Positions 22,114 to 29,198 of a stretch of 29,198 bases of DNA are shown here, piece by piece; the first letter of the stretch is position 1, and each line of letters begins with the position of its first letter. The translations under genes were made by a program, and so were the position numbers. The notes under the pieces were generated by a model. It saw only the letters and a program-made list of their open reading frames with translations, was not told where the DNA came from and ran no database searches. This DNA comes from Candidatus Abyssobacteria bacterium SURF_5 (GTDB lineage: Bacteria > Abyssobacteria > SURF-5), in the NCBI GenBank assembly GCA_003598085.1, contig QZKU01000120.1, forward strand, positions 1 to 29,198, in the 5' to 3' direction.

Positions 22114-23300
22114 CCGGCGCCCTCCGCAGCGATCCCATGTGAAGATTCGTTTGGCGCAGCCAATTCCAGGACGCGTTTCGCGACTGCATCCCACGTGTGC
22201 GCCTTCGAGACCAGCGCCCTCGCCGATTTTCCCATTCGCTCGCGCAGGTCACGATCCTTGCGCAAGGTCTCGAGCGCACTCACGACGGCCGCCGTGTCGC
22301 CGGGCGGACAGAGGAAACCATTTTCTCCGTGTGTTATGACACCTCCCAGTTTCCCAATGTTGGTGGCGACCACCGGCAGGCCCGCGGCAAGATATTCGTA
22401 CACCTTCAGAGGCGAGAAATAAAAATGGTCGAGGTCCGGATAGAGTGCGAGCGCGGCGTCCATTGACGTAAGCCATGCCGGAACTTCTGACGGATTGACA
22501 GCGCCGATCAATTGCGCCGACTTCAGCAGGTGGCGCGCCGCGAGGGTATCCTTCAGATGTTTTCGCCGCGGCCCGTCGCCGACAATCAACAGGCGCACAT
22601 CCGAATAACGGTCATGCAGTTGTTGAAATGCGTCAACAAGCGTGTCCAGATCGTGCCAGGGTTTCAGCGTACCGACAAACCCGATCGTGAAAGAGTCGGG
22701 CTTACGATCGACGGCGGGAGGAACATCGGGATGAAACCGCTCCGTATCAACTCCATTCGAGATAACATGGATGCGCCCCGCTGCTTCCGGATAGACGCTC
22801 ACCCAGTCCGCCACCTCTGCGGAGACCGCCAGGATACTGCTCGCCGCACGAAACGAGCGGCGTGCGGCACGCTCGGCTAAGGCTTTATGTACAAGCACCC
22901 GGTGGCGCGCCTGCTCCTCGATCAGCGGAGCATTGACCTCCAAAATGCCGGGTATGCCGGCTGCCCTCGCATGTTCCATTCCGGCGAAACTCCAGAGGGC
23001 AAACCTCTCGTAAATAAAATCGTACGGCCCCGTTCGCCGCAGGTACTCGTGCACGTTGCTATTCGCCGCCAGAGCCGCCCGCTCGCGGGCGCCGGGATCA
23101 GAATTAGGCGCCGCCGAAAGTTGATGGACGACCAAGTTCTGCCGGTTGGATAAGTCATTGCCGCCGGCATTTGCCGTGATCAACCGAATTTCCACTTTTT
23201 GGCGCCTTAGTGCGCGGATCATTTCCTGCACGTGGACCGAAGACCCCTTTGAACCGAATACGGGAATGCCGGGGTCCATGCAAATATAAGCGATTCGCAA
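22107..23300 (-). CDS. Glycosyltransferase family 4 (GT-B fold)
   Basis: A 397-residue protein. The N-terminal half has the GT4 acceptor-domain opening (MRIAYICMDPG and SSVHVQEMIRALRR). The C-terminal half has IGFVGTLKPWHDLDTLVDA, LLIVGDGPRRKHL and the donor-binding EX7E region around SPLKVYEYLAAGLPVVA. Such retaining enzymes transfer a sugar from a nucleotide-sugar in the cytoplasm. The start is TTG at 23300, supported by AGGAG seven bases upstream. The gene lies 10 bases after the other GT4 gene and overlaps the exporter start by 7 bases. The sugar and acceptor are not predictable. Confidence 0.9.
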   Translation of the reverse strand: MRIAYICMDPGIPVFGSKGSSVHVQEMIRALRRQKVEIRLITANAGGNDLSNRQNLVVHQLSAAPNSDPGARERAALAANSNVHEYLRRTGPYDFIYERFALWSFAGMEHARAAGIPGILEVNAPLIEEQARHRVLVHKALAERAARRSFRAASSILAVSAEVADWVSVYPEAAGRIHVISNGVDTERFHPDVPPAVDRKPDSFTIGFVGTLKPWHDLDTLVDAFQQLHDRYSDVRLLIVGDGPRRKHLKDTLAARHLLKSAQLIGAVNPSEVPAWLTSMDAALALYPDLDHFYFSPLKVYEYLAAGLPVVATNIGKLGGVITHGENGFLCPPGDTAAVVSALETLRKDRDLRERMGKSARALVSKAHTWDAVAKRVLELAAPNESSHGIAAEGAGC

Positions 23301-23310
23301 AGTTTCTCTC

Positions 23311-24546
23311 CTAAAGAGCCAGCGTTTTTAATTGTGCTGCCGATTGCAACACCACATTCCTCATATGGGCAGCGTTTCGCTGCAGGTCAAATTCGGACTC
23401 GATCAAGGCGCGGGCCGAAAGGGCAAGCCTTTCACGCAGTTCGCCGTCGTAAAGAAGTCGTTCGAGAGCCGCCGCAAGCCCGGCCGCATCGTTTTGGGCA
23501 ACCATAAGTCCCGTCTGTTCGTTCAACAGAATTTCGGGAATGCCCGTGACGTCGGTCGAGATGCACGGCGTGCCGAGAGCCATGGCTTCGAGCAGCACGG
23601 TCGGCAGGCCGTCGCGGTCGCCATCGGAGCCGAGAACGCACGGGGCCGCCACGACAGCCGCCTCATGCATGCGCTGGATGACTTCACCTTGTGGCAGCGG
23701 ACCGAGCAGGCGCACCCGCTCCGTCAGGCCAAGAGATTCGATTTGATTGCGCAAATCCGCCTCGAGCGGGCCGGCGCCGATGATCTCGGCATCAAAATGG
23801 TGCCGCGACCGCATCAGGAGGCTGCATGCATCGATCAGATAAGCGAACCCCTTCTTCTCGACCAGCCGGCCGACACAGACTATTTTTGGGGCGCGCCGAA
23901 GGGGAGAGATGTATTGGAAAAGGTTCAGGTCGATCCCGTTATAGATGCGGGTTACCCGCTCGTCTGATAATCCGAACGAGGTCCGAAGATAGGAGCAATT
24001 GTAGTCGCTGACGGTAATGACCGCGGCGGCATCATTCAGCTTGCGGCTCAGGTCTTCCCGATTCACGCTCTCATGATAAATATCTTTCGCGTGCGCCGTA
24101 AAGGAATACGTCAATCCGGCAAAGAGTGCAGCCAATCGGGCGACGGACGCCGCTGTGCTCGCGAAATGGGCATGCAGATGGGTGATGCCCCGCGCGCACG
24201 CAAGCCGTGCGACGCGAATTGCCTGATACACGTCATTGACATTTTCCTCCAGGGCGGCCTCGAGATTGGCCGCAAGACCCGGCAATTCGGCCATCGCGTC
24301 GCGTATCGCGTTCCAGAACTTTTTCACGCCCTCGCTCCCGCCCGGCTTCTCCAGATAAGTGACCGGGACACGCAGTCGGGCGAGGGATTCGTGGAAGCGG
24401 CCGTCGTTGGCCGGGCGCAACGAAAAGATTTCAAAATCCAGCCCCGCCTCCTGATGCGCGAGCATCTCATTGACAATAAAGGTCTCTGAAAACCGGGGAT
24501 ACATCTTCAGTACATAGCCCACTCGGATTGGATCAAATGATTCCAT
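23311..24546 (-). CDS. Glycosyltransferase family 4 (GT-B fold), second
   Basis: About 411 residues. The opening YVLKMYPRFSETFIVNEML is typical of colanic-acid/exopolysaccharide-type GT4 enzymes (WcaL/AmsK-like). HLHAHFASTAASVA, CVGRLVEKKGFAYLIDA and PTVLLEAMALGTPCISTDV (donor site, EX7E-like) follow in order. It should add a sugar to a growing lipid-linked glycan at the inner membrane. ATG 24546 has GGGAG at good spacing and overlaps the preceding gene by 14 bases; a GTG at 24564 is the alternative. The sequence is clearly different from the neighbouring GT4, so the two probably make different linkages. Confidence 0.9.
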   Translation of the reverse strand: MESFDPIRVGYVLKMYPRFSETFIVNEMLAHQEAGLDFEIFSLRPANDGRFHESLARLRVPVTYLEKPGGSEGVKKFWNAIRDAMAELPGLAANLEAALEENVNDVYQAIRVARLACARGITHLHAHFASTAASVARLAALFAGLTYSFTAHAKDIYHESVNREDLSRKLNDAAAVITVSDYNCSYLRTSFGLSDERVTRIYNGIDLNLFQYISPLRRAPKIVCVGRLVEKKGFAYLIDACSLLMRSRHHFDAEIIGAGPLEADLRNQIESLGLTERVRLLGPLPQGEVIQRMHEAAVVAAPCVLGSDGDRDGLPTVLLEAMALGTPCISTDVTGIPEILLNEQTGLMVAQNDAAGLAAALERLLYDGELRERLALSARALIESEFDLQRNAAHMRNVVLQSAAQLKTLAL

Positions 24547-25771
24547 ATTCAGCGACTCCCGCACTTCTTGATTCGGCGACAGGGTTTTTGGAAACTAAAC
24601 GAGCGAGAAATCCGGATATCCTCTGCGTGCCCATAAGATCGATGCGAGCAAAGGGCCGTTCTACCACGTCACTGGCAAACCACCTGCTCAGGGCGGCCGG
24701 TGTCAGTTTGTCGGGATGCACCATATCAAGCAGCCCCAGTTTCTGCAGTCGCTCCGCCCGAATGAGTTGTTCGGAGCGCGGCTTTACTCTCGGTACGATC
24801 AATCCATTTTTCCTGAGCGAGAGCATCTCGATAACCGTGTTGTAGCCCCCCATGGAGACGACCTTCCAGGCCGCTTGCAGCAAGAGTTCAGGCCATTTGT
24901 AGAATTCAAAGACGGTGAGGCGCCGGTTGTTTTCGCTCGCCCGGCCAAGCTTTCTTTTCTTGTCGGCGGACATGAACGGACCGGTAACAAGCACGGCGTG
25001 GGTGTCATCCGGCAGTTCGGCATTTGCAAAGGCCTCGGCCACTTTGAAGCCGTCCTGGCCTCCCCCAACCATGCAGAGAACGAACCTTCCGGCGGGCACT
25101 CCCGGAGGCTTGTTCAGCCCGTTCAATCCTTTGGTGTGTGCATCCAGCTCGTGCTTTCGCCCCAGATAGCCTGTATAGCGAATCGGCACGTTGATATCCT
25201 GACAGATGCGGCACTCGGAAATGGGATCGTATATTGTCGGATCGCTGTAGACCCAAACCTCATCGAAAAAGGAGGAGACGACGGCGTCCGTCCCGAGCCG
25301 GTGCCACTCTTTCCAGACGGCGCTCGGATGATCGAGCACATCCCGGAGTCCTAAAACACAGCGCGTGCCTCCTTTTTCCCGCAGAAGCTCCAGGGTTTTT
25401 TCCAATTCGCCAAGAATGCCGGTCGGGTGCTTGTCTATAACGAAAACGTCGGGTGAGAACAGATCGAGCACCGAGCGAATGGTATTCGCTCGTAATTCGC
25501 TGATCTTTTCGAGCGGCATGTCGAGTGAGCGGGAAGCGTACTTTCCGTCATTCTCTTTTGAAATCGCCGGCAAGGAGAGAAAATCAACTCCGCGCGGAGT
25601 TGAAAAGAGCGCAGCCTCACGCGCCCCCACAATCAGCAGCGTCGATGGAGAGGGATCGCATCGGCTGAAAGCCTGGGTGATACAAAGATTGCGCCGGACA
25701 TGTCCAAGCCCCTGCGAATCATGCGAGTACAGCGCGACCTTCAGTTTTCGTGGCAGTCTGTTGCGATACAT
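24533..25771 (-). CDS. MurG/GT28-like glycosyltransferase, first gene of glycan operon
   Basis: A 412-residue GT-B-type protein. The N-terminus KVALYSHDSQGLGHVRR has the glycine-rich loop and His (H24) seen in MurG-like and predicted glycosyltransferases of the COG4671 kind. The C-terminal half has LCMVGGGQDGFKVAEAF, VVSMGGYNTVIEMLSL and PRVKPRSEQLIRAERLQ, which match the UDP-sugar binding region of GT28 (GG.NT..E and EQ..RA). The position at the head of the operon suggests an early or priming sugar transfer. The ribosome site is weak (AGAGGA, about 15 bases from the ATG). It overlaps the next gene by 14 bases. The upstream intergenic region shows no promoter I would name with confidence. Confidence 0.8.
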   Translation of the reverse strand: MYRNRLPRKLKVALYSHDSQGLGHVRRNLCITQAFSRCDPSPSTLLIVGAREAALFSTPRGVDFLSLPAISKENDGKYASRSLDMPLEKISELRANTIRSVLDLFSPDVFVIDKHPTGILGELEKTLELLREKGGTRCVLGLRDVLDHPSAVWKEWHRLGTDAVVSSFFDEVWVYSDPTIYDPISECRICQDINVPIRYTGYLGRKHELDAHTKGLNGLNKPPGVPAGRFVLCMVGGGQDGFKVAEAFANAELPDDTHAVLVTGPFMSADKKRKLGRASENNRRLTVFEFYKWPELLLQAAWKVVSMGGYNTVIEMLSLRKNGLIVPRVKPRSEQLIRAERLQKLGLLDMVHPDKLTPAALSRWFASDVVERPFARIDLMGTQRISGFLARLVSKNPVAESRSAGVAEYGII

Positions 25772-26358
25772 GGGTCGAACTCGATTCCTCTCTGCTCACG
25801 GGGAGAACGCTGATCAGGAACTGCTGCGCTGCCGGTATGGAAGGAAAAAAGTTTTGGTATGAAAAAAAGATGCGATGATGTTGCAAATGTAGGGGACGGG
25901 TGCTAAAATGTTTTTCGGGAAGATTGAGTCGCATCAATTTTCCTTGCCATTAGCGGCGAGGCTCCCATACCACACCCGCTAATGGCTCTTTTTTTGAAAT
26001 TTTATACGTGTTGATTGCGCAAAAAAATGCAATGACCATGCCATTCGGCCGGTGCTCTCTTCCATCTTGACCCAAAGCTTTCGCAGGTAGACCTTTCAGA
26101 CATTTCATTTTTGTTGTCCTGAAAGGGGCGGGAAAAATATTCCGCTCGTGATTGAAATATAAATTTCGAAAATGAATTTTTAATCTGCATCGATTGAGAG
26201 AGTCAAAAGCGGATGATGCGCGTTTGGCGAGGAGATAAAAGCCTCAAAAGGTATAATTCAACAACTTTTTTAGGGGTATCTTATGGCAATTGGTGTTAAC
26301 GCGATCGGCTTCCGGAGGTCAAATCCGGAGAAATTTTGGCGGCAAATTATTGAAGGGC
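25772..26358. other. Intergenic region between glycan and betaine operons
   Basis: About 590 bases, AT-rich compared with its neighbours and without a supportable gene. It contains a strong plus-strand hairpin with a U-run at 25946-25995. A 7-base palindrome around TCCGGA at 26312-26332 may help end the binding-protein message. A plus-strand start at 26283 opens only a 30-odd-codon frame that runs into the binding-protein gene and is not supported. Confidence 0.45.
25946..25995 (+). terminator. Rho-independent-type hairpin with U-run, plus strand
   Basis: A perfect 11-base stem, GCCATTAGCGG (25946-25956) with CCGCTAATGGC (25976-25986), is followed by TCTTTTTTT. The loop is 19 bases and GC-rich. 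All annotated genes here run on the minus strand, so a plus-strand terminator has no known gene to end. It may finish an unannotated small RNA or antisense transcript starting in 25772-25940. Confidence 0.65.
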
Positions 26359-27327
26359 TTACTGCTCATTCATGGTATTGATGTAGATAGCAAGATCCGA
26401 TATTGTCTGTATCCCCAGCCCATCTGCCTGCTCTTTTCTCATGGTTAAGGTGTAGGTATTATTGAAGCCGAAGGGTTCCAGCCATATGATGTCGTACTCG
26501 CGCCCAAAGTAATCCTTGACGAACTTGTACGCAGCATCTGGATCGGTGATCGCCTTCTGTTTCATCACTCCGACGAGCGCCGTACCTGTGTATTCGGGAT
26601 AGATATCGAGATCGCCCGCCTTCAGAGCGTTCAGGCAGATCATCGTGCCGCCGAGACTCAGGCGGAGGTCGACGTCGAGACTTGAGTGCGACTCGATCAG
26701 GAGTTCCATGAGATGCCCGAGGATATCCTGCTCGGTGAACTCCTTGCCGCCGATCCTGATTGTCCCCACTGGTCCGGCGGCGGGTCGTTTCGAAGACCCG
26801 ATCAACTGTTCCGCAATCAGCCATTCCCGCGCGACATCGGCTGCCTTGCGTCCTTTCTCGTCAACCTCGAAATTGAGCGCCTGCATCTGTTCGTCCGACA
26901 GCCGATGCGCCAGCTTTACAAGTATCCATTTTAGCTCAGGATATCGCTTCAGTGTTTCGGCCCGCACGAGCGGGGCGGCGTGATACGGCGGGAAGAATGA
27001 TTTGTCGTCCTTCAGGATCAGCAGATTATAGGCTCGGATTCGGCCGTCGGTGGCAAATCCGCAGATAATGTCGACCGCGCCGTCGGCGACCGCCTTGTAC
27101 ATGAGCCCGGGGTCCAGATGGATCGGCTCGGCGGCGAATCTGAAGCCGTAATGTTCCTTCAAGCCGAGATAACCGTCCGGCCGGGTGAGAAATTCGGTGT
27201 CAAACGCCGCGCGGATTCCGCCCGCTGTTATGCCTTGGCGGCTTTGCACGAGAACGATCGCGGCTATCAGGACCGCCGCCAGGACAACGGCCACCCGAGC
27301 CTTCAGGGGCAATACTTTGCGTCGCAT
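26359..27327 (-). CDS. Quaternary-amine ABC importer binding protein, domain order reversed
   Basis: A 322-residue protein with an N-terminal membrane anchor or signal (about 10-28) and the parts of an OpuBC/OsmF-type substrate-binding protein in unusual order. Residues 43-172 match what is normally the second half: DTEFLTRPDGYLGLKEHYG, FATDGRI, LKDDKSFFPPY, then a VAREWL end. Residues 188-322 match what is normally the first half: IRIGGKEFTEQDILG, GDLDIYPEYTGT, PFGFNNTYTL and TISDLA, after which the protein stops. Every part occurs once, so this looks like a circular permutation rather than a truncation. It should bind glycine betaine, choline or a related compound. It starts one base after the permease stop and is the last gene of the importer operon. 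Confidence 0.85.
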   Translation of the reverse strand: MRRKVLPLKARVAVVLAAVLIAAIVLVQSRQGITAGGIRAAFDTEFLTRPDGYLGLKEHYGFRFAAEPIHLDPGLMYKAVADGAVDIICGFATDGRIRAYNLLILKDDKSFFPPYHAAPLVRAETLKRYPELKWILVKLAHRLSDEQMQALNFEVDEKGRKAADVAREWLIAEQLIGSSKRPAAGPVGTIRIGGKEFTEQDILGHLMELLIESHSSLDVDLRLSLGGTMICLNALKAGDLDIYPEYTGTALVGVMKQKAITDPDAAYKFVKDYFGREYDIIWLEPFGFNNTYTLTMRKEQADGLGIQTISDLAIYINTMNEQ

Positions 27328-27328
27328 T

Positions 27329-27970
27329 TCATTTCTCCGGGCTCAGCCACTTTTCAATGGCGGCCAGGATTCCGTCAAAAACCAGCGCCATCACAGCGGC
27401 CGGAAAAGTCCCCGCCAGAAGATAGTCGATCTGCATGCTGCGCAGCCCTTTGATGATCAGGTCCCCCAACCCGCCCGCGCCGATCAGCCCGCACAGCGTC
27501 GCGATCCCGATGGTCCACACCGTCGCGATACGGATGCCCGCCATGATAAAGGGAAGGGACAGCGGCATCTCGACGTGCAGCAGAATCTGCGCCGGCTTCA
27601 TTCCCATCCCGCGTGCCACTTCAACATAAGAAGCGTCCACCTGTCGGATGCCGGTATAGGTATTGCGCAGAATCGGAAGGAGCGCATAAAACGAAAGCGC
27701 AACAAGCGCCGGCGCCGGCCCGATCGTGGGAAGAGCGATCAGCGCGAAGATCGCGACGATAAATGAGATCAGCGCAAGGCCCGGCACCGTCTGGATCAGG
27801 CCGGCCGCGCCTAATACCGCCGCCGCCAGCGTCTTCCACCTGCTTCTGGTCAGATATACCCCGAGCGGTAAACCGACGGCAACCGCAATCAGAACGGCGA
27901 AAAAGGTCAAATAAATATGCTCAATGGTCCGATCGATCATCTCCGGCCCGAGCTTTTCAATAAAACCCAT
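27329..27970 (-). CDS. Quaternary-amine ABC importer, membrane permease
   Basis: A 213-residue protein with five or six membrane helices and the EAA-type coupling region VARGMGMKPAQILLHVEMPLS (about residues 118-137). The typical Opu/ProW C-terminal part TIGIATLCGLIGAGGLGDLI is also present. The length and composition match OpuBB/OpuBD/YehY-type permeases, which form the translocation channel as a dimer. It follows the ATPase gene by 29 bases and is separated from the binding-protein gene by one base (TGAAATG). A second permease gene, present in many such operons, is absent here, so a homodimer is likely. Confidence 0.9.
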   Translation of the reverse strand: MGFIEKLGPEMIDRTIEHIYLTFFAVLIAVAVGLPLGVYLTRSRWKTLAAAVLGAAGLIQTVPGLALISFIVAIFALIALPTIGPAPALVALSFYALLPILRNTYTGIRQVDASYVEVARGMGMKPAQILLHVEMPLSLPFIMAGIRIATVWTIGIATLCGLIGAGGLGDLIIKGLRSMQIDYLLAGTFPAAVMALVFDGILAAIEKWLSPEK

Positions 27971-27999
27971 ACTCCCACCGTCGGAGACATTAGATTGAT

Positions 28000-28980
28000 T
28001 CAGGTAACTGCCTCATGAAAGGCCTTTTGTGTCACGGCCCTGAGTAAAACTTCCTTTTTTAAATACGATACAAACGCTTCCCTCTCGAAAACGGGCAGCG
28101 CTTCTTGATTCGTCCGCTTGAACACTTCGAGCGCGTCCAAAAGAGAATCGGAGGCAAGCAATTTTTCCTTCGGATTCACAGAGTCCGGCTCGGAAACCAT
28201 ACCGGGAGTAACCGGCATGATCGATTTGATGGTGGCGGTCAGCAGCGACAACACGAGTCGGTGGCGGCCAAGGAACGAATCCACGAATTCGTTGGCCGGG
28301 TGCTCGACCAGGGCGGCAGGCGAATCCACCTGCTGCAGTTTGCCGGCATGAAGCAGAGCGACACGTTCGCCGATTTTGACCGCCTCAAAGATGTCGTGCG
28401 TGACGAAGATGACCGTCTTTTTCAGGTTGGCCAGCAGGTCGGCGAATTCGTTCTGGAGCTGTTCGCGAGTAATCGGGTCGAGCGCGCCGAACGGTTCATC
28501 CATCAAGATGATCGGCGGGTCTGCAGCCAGTGCGCGCGCGACTCCCACTCGCTGTCTCTGTCCTCCGCTGAGCTGGCTTGGGTACCTATCGTGAAATTCT
28601 TCCGCTCCGAGCCCGACGAGGCGCAGCAGTTCGTCCACCCGCTCCTCGATCCGCCGTTTCGGCCATTTGAGCAGCTTGGGCACGACTGCGATGTTCTCCG
28701 ACACGGTCATGTGCGGAAGCAGTCCGATTTCCTGAATAGCGTAGCCGATTCTCCTGCGAAGCCGGATCGGGTCTTGCGTGCGGATATCCTCTCCATCTAT
28801 AGAGATGCGGCCGCGCGTGGGCTCGATCAGCCGGTTGACCATCTTAAGGGTTGTTGTTTTCCCGCACCCACTCGTTCCCAGAAGCACCAGTGCCTCTCCG
28901 GCCGACACCTGCAATGAAAGGCTGTCGACGGCAAGCGCGCCGTTCTCGTACTCTTTGGAAACGTTTTCGAAAACGATCAT
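28000..28980 (-). CDS. Quaternary-amine ABC importer ATPase with single CBS-like domain
   Basis: About 326 residues from ATG 28980, which fits the family start MIVFENVSKEY. Walker A GTSGCGKTT (35-43), Q83, signature LSGGQRQRVG (137-146), Walker B ILMDEPFGALD with D161-E162, and H195 show a complete ATP-binding domain of the OpuA/ProV family. A C-terminal segment (about 260-320) resembles one CBS motif, DSLLDALEVFKRTNQEALPV; CBS domains in this family sense ionic strength or cyclic dinucleotides, but usually come as a pair. It powers uptake of betaine-type osmolytes. A GTG at 29028 would add 16 residues and is less likely. It is the first gene of the importer operon. Confidence 0.9.
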   Translation of the reverse strand: MIVFENVSKEYENGALAVDSLSLQVSAGEALVLLGTSGCGKTTTLKMVNRLIEPTRGRISIDGEDIRTQDPIRLRRRIGYAIQEIGLLPHMTVSENIAVVPKLLKWPKRRIEERVDELLRLVGLGAEEFHDRYPSQLSGGQRQRVGVARALAADPPIILMDEPFGALDPITREQLQNEFADLLANLKKTVIFVTHDIFEAVKIGERVALLHAGKLQQVDSPAALVEHPANEFVDSFLGRHRLVLSLLTATIKSIMPVTPGMVSEPDSVNPKEKLLASDSLLDALEVFKRTNQEALPVFEREAFVSYLKKEVLLRAVTQKAFHEAVT

Positions 28981-29057
28981 TTGAGCCGCCTCGGCTGGGA
29001 GCAAGAGGTTCAGCCTAATGCCATTCACTTAAGCACCCTCGAAAAAGGAGGTTTGAA

Positions 29058-29114
29058 ATGCGACATAACACAACATCGCGGTTTAAATCCTTCCTCCAGG
29101 AGGCTGTCCCGTAA
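29058..29114 (+). CDS. 18-codon mini-ORF behind a perfect ribosome site
   Basis: AAGGAGGT, a full anti-Shine-Dalgarno match, stands five bases before an ATG that opens an 18-residue frame, MRHNTTSRFKSFLQEAVP, ending TAA. It is either a leader peptide or the surviving 5' end of a gene broken by later rearrangement, since a piece of the family A repeat follows at 29140. It runs opposite to the importer operon, from the gap upstream of it. Confidence 0.3.
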   Translation: MRHNTTSRFKSFLQEAVP

Positions 29115-29139
29115 TTGAGATTTGTCTTCTTCTGCCAGA

Positions 29140-29161
29140 CCCTGGATTCCTGCTTTCGCAG
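29140..29161. repeat. Partial copy of palindromic repeat family A
   Basis: CCCTGGATTCCTGC and TTTCGCAG match the left arm and loop edge of family A, in the CCTGC variant also seen at 14100. The right arm is absent; the sequence turns into unrelated AT-rich DNA. A decayed or truncated copy. Confidence 0.5.
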
Positions 29162-29198
29162 AGATTTTATTGAAACAGTTTATTTTACATTTTCATCT

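Noticed and set aside
22114-22194. 27-codon upstream extension of the ABC exporter
   Set aside because: Overlaps the glycosyltransferase gene, and ATG 22113 has a good ribosome site and fits the family start.
25946-25995. A known riboswitch class
   Set aside because: I compared the hairpin and flanks with the cyclic-di-GMP riboswitch layout I can recall and saw no match; only a terminator-like hairpin is supported.
26283-26385. Short plus-strand frame starting ATGGCAATTGGTGTT
   Set aside because: About 30 codons, runs into the oppositely oriented binding-protein gene, no ribosome site of note.

Overview
The window joins two visibly different kinds of DNA. Bases 1 to about 12,700 are AT-rich and hold two accessory gene clusters. 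From about 13,200 onward the DNA is GC-rich and holds a repeat-packed stretch followed by typical Gram-negative chromosomal operons. An outer-membrane beta-barrel of the alginate-export porin type, a secreted two-CXXCH cytochrome-like protein, a sigma-54-type promoter and many short palindromic dispersed repeats suggest an uncultivated, diderm, probably environmental bacterium. The sequence does not let me name the phylum.

Layout. (1) 222-3475, plus strand: a strong sigma-70-type promoter, then vsr, a C5-cytosine DNA methyltransferase and a MORC/MutL-like GHKL ATPase. This matches a known class of restriction-modification systems with MORC-type ATPases. (2) 12656 down to 3553, minus strand: seven tightly packed genes encoding a metallophosphoesterase, an APC-family permease, a nucleotidyltransferase-fold protein, a ParA/MinD-type ATPase with a long N-terminal extension, a putative HD-type hydrolase, a PRMT-like methyltransferase and a BchE-like radical SAM enzyme. 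I know of no described system with this composition, and it is the best candidate here for something new. (3) 13.2-16.4 kb: several families of palindromic repeats, including a ~150-bp direct repeat whose second copy is interrupted by another palindromic element. Among them lies a cytochrome-like gene with a terminator and a possible sigma-54 promoter. (4) 25771 down to 16440, minus strand: a seven-gene glycan operon with a MurG/GT28-like transferase, two GT4 glycosyltransferases, an MsbA-like ABC exporter, two tandem APH-like phosphotransferases and an alginate-export-like porin. (5) 28980 down to 26359, minus strand: a quaternary-amine (glycine betaine/choline type) ABC importer with ATPase-CBS, permease and binding protein. 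The binding protein has its two halves in reversed order, which looks like a circular permutation.

How the genes may work together. Cluster 1 would protect the cell from unmethylated DNA. Cluster 2 combines transport, phosphate/nucleotide chemistry and two methyl- or radical-transfer enzymes, so it could make or modify a small molecule, peptide or protein, or be a defence or signalling system; the substrate is unknown. Cluster 4 would assemble a glycan at the inner membrane, flip it with the ABC exporter and pass it out through the porin, with the two kinase-like proteins as candidate sugar or carrier kinases. Cluster 5 would import compatible solutes.
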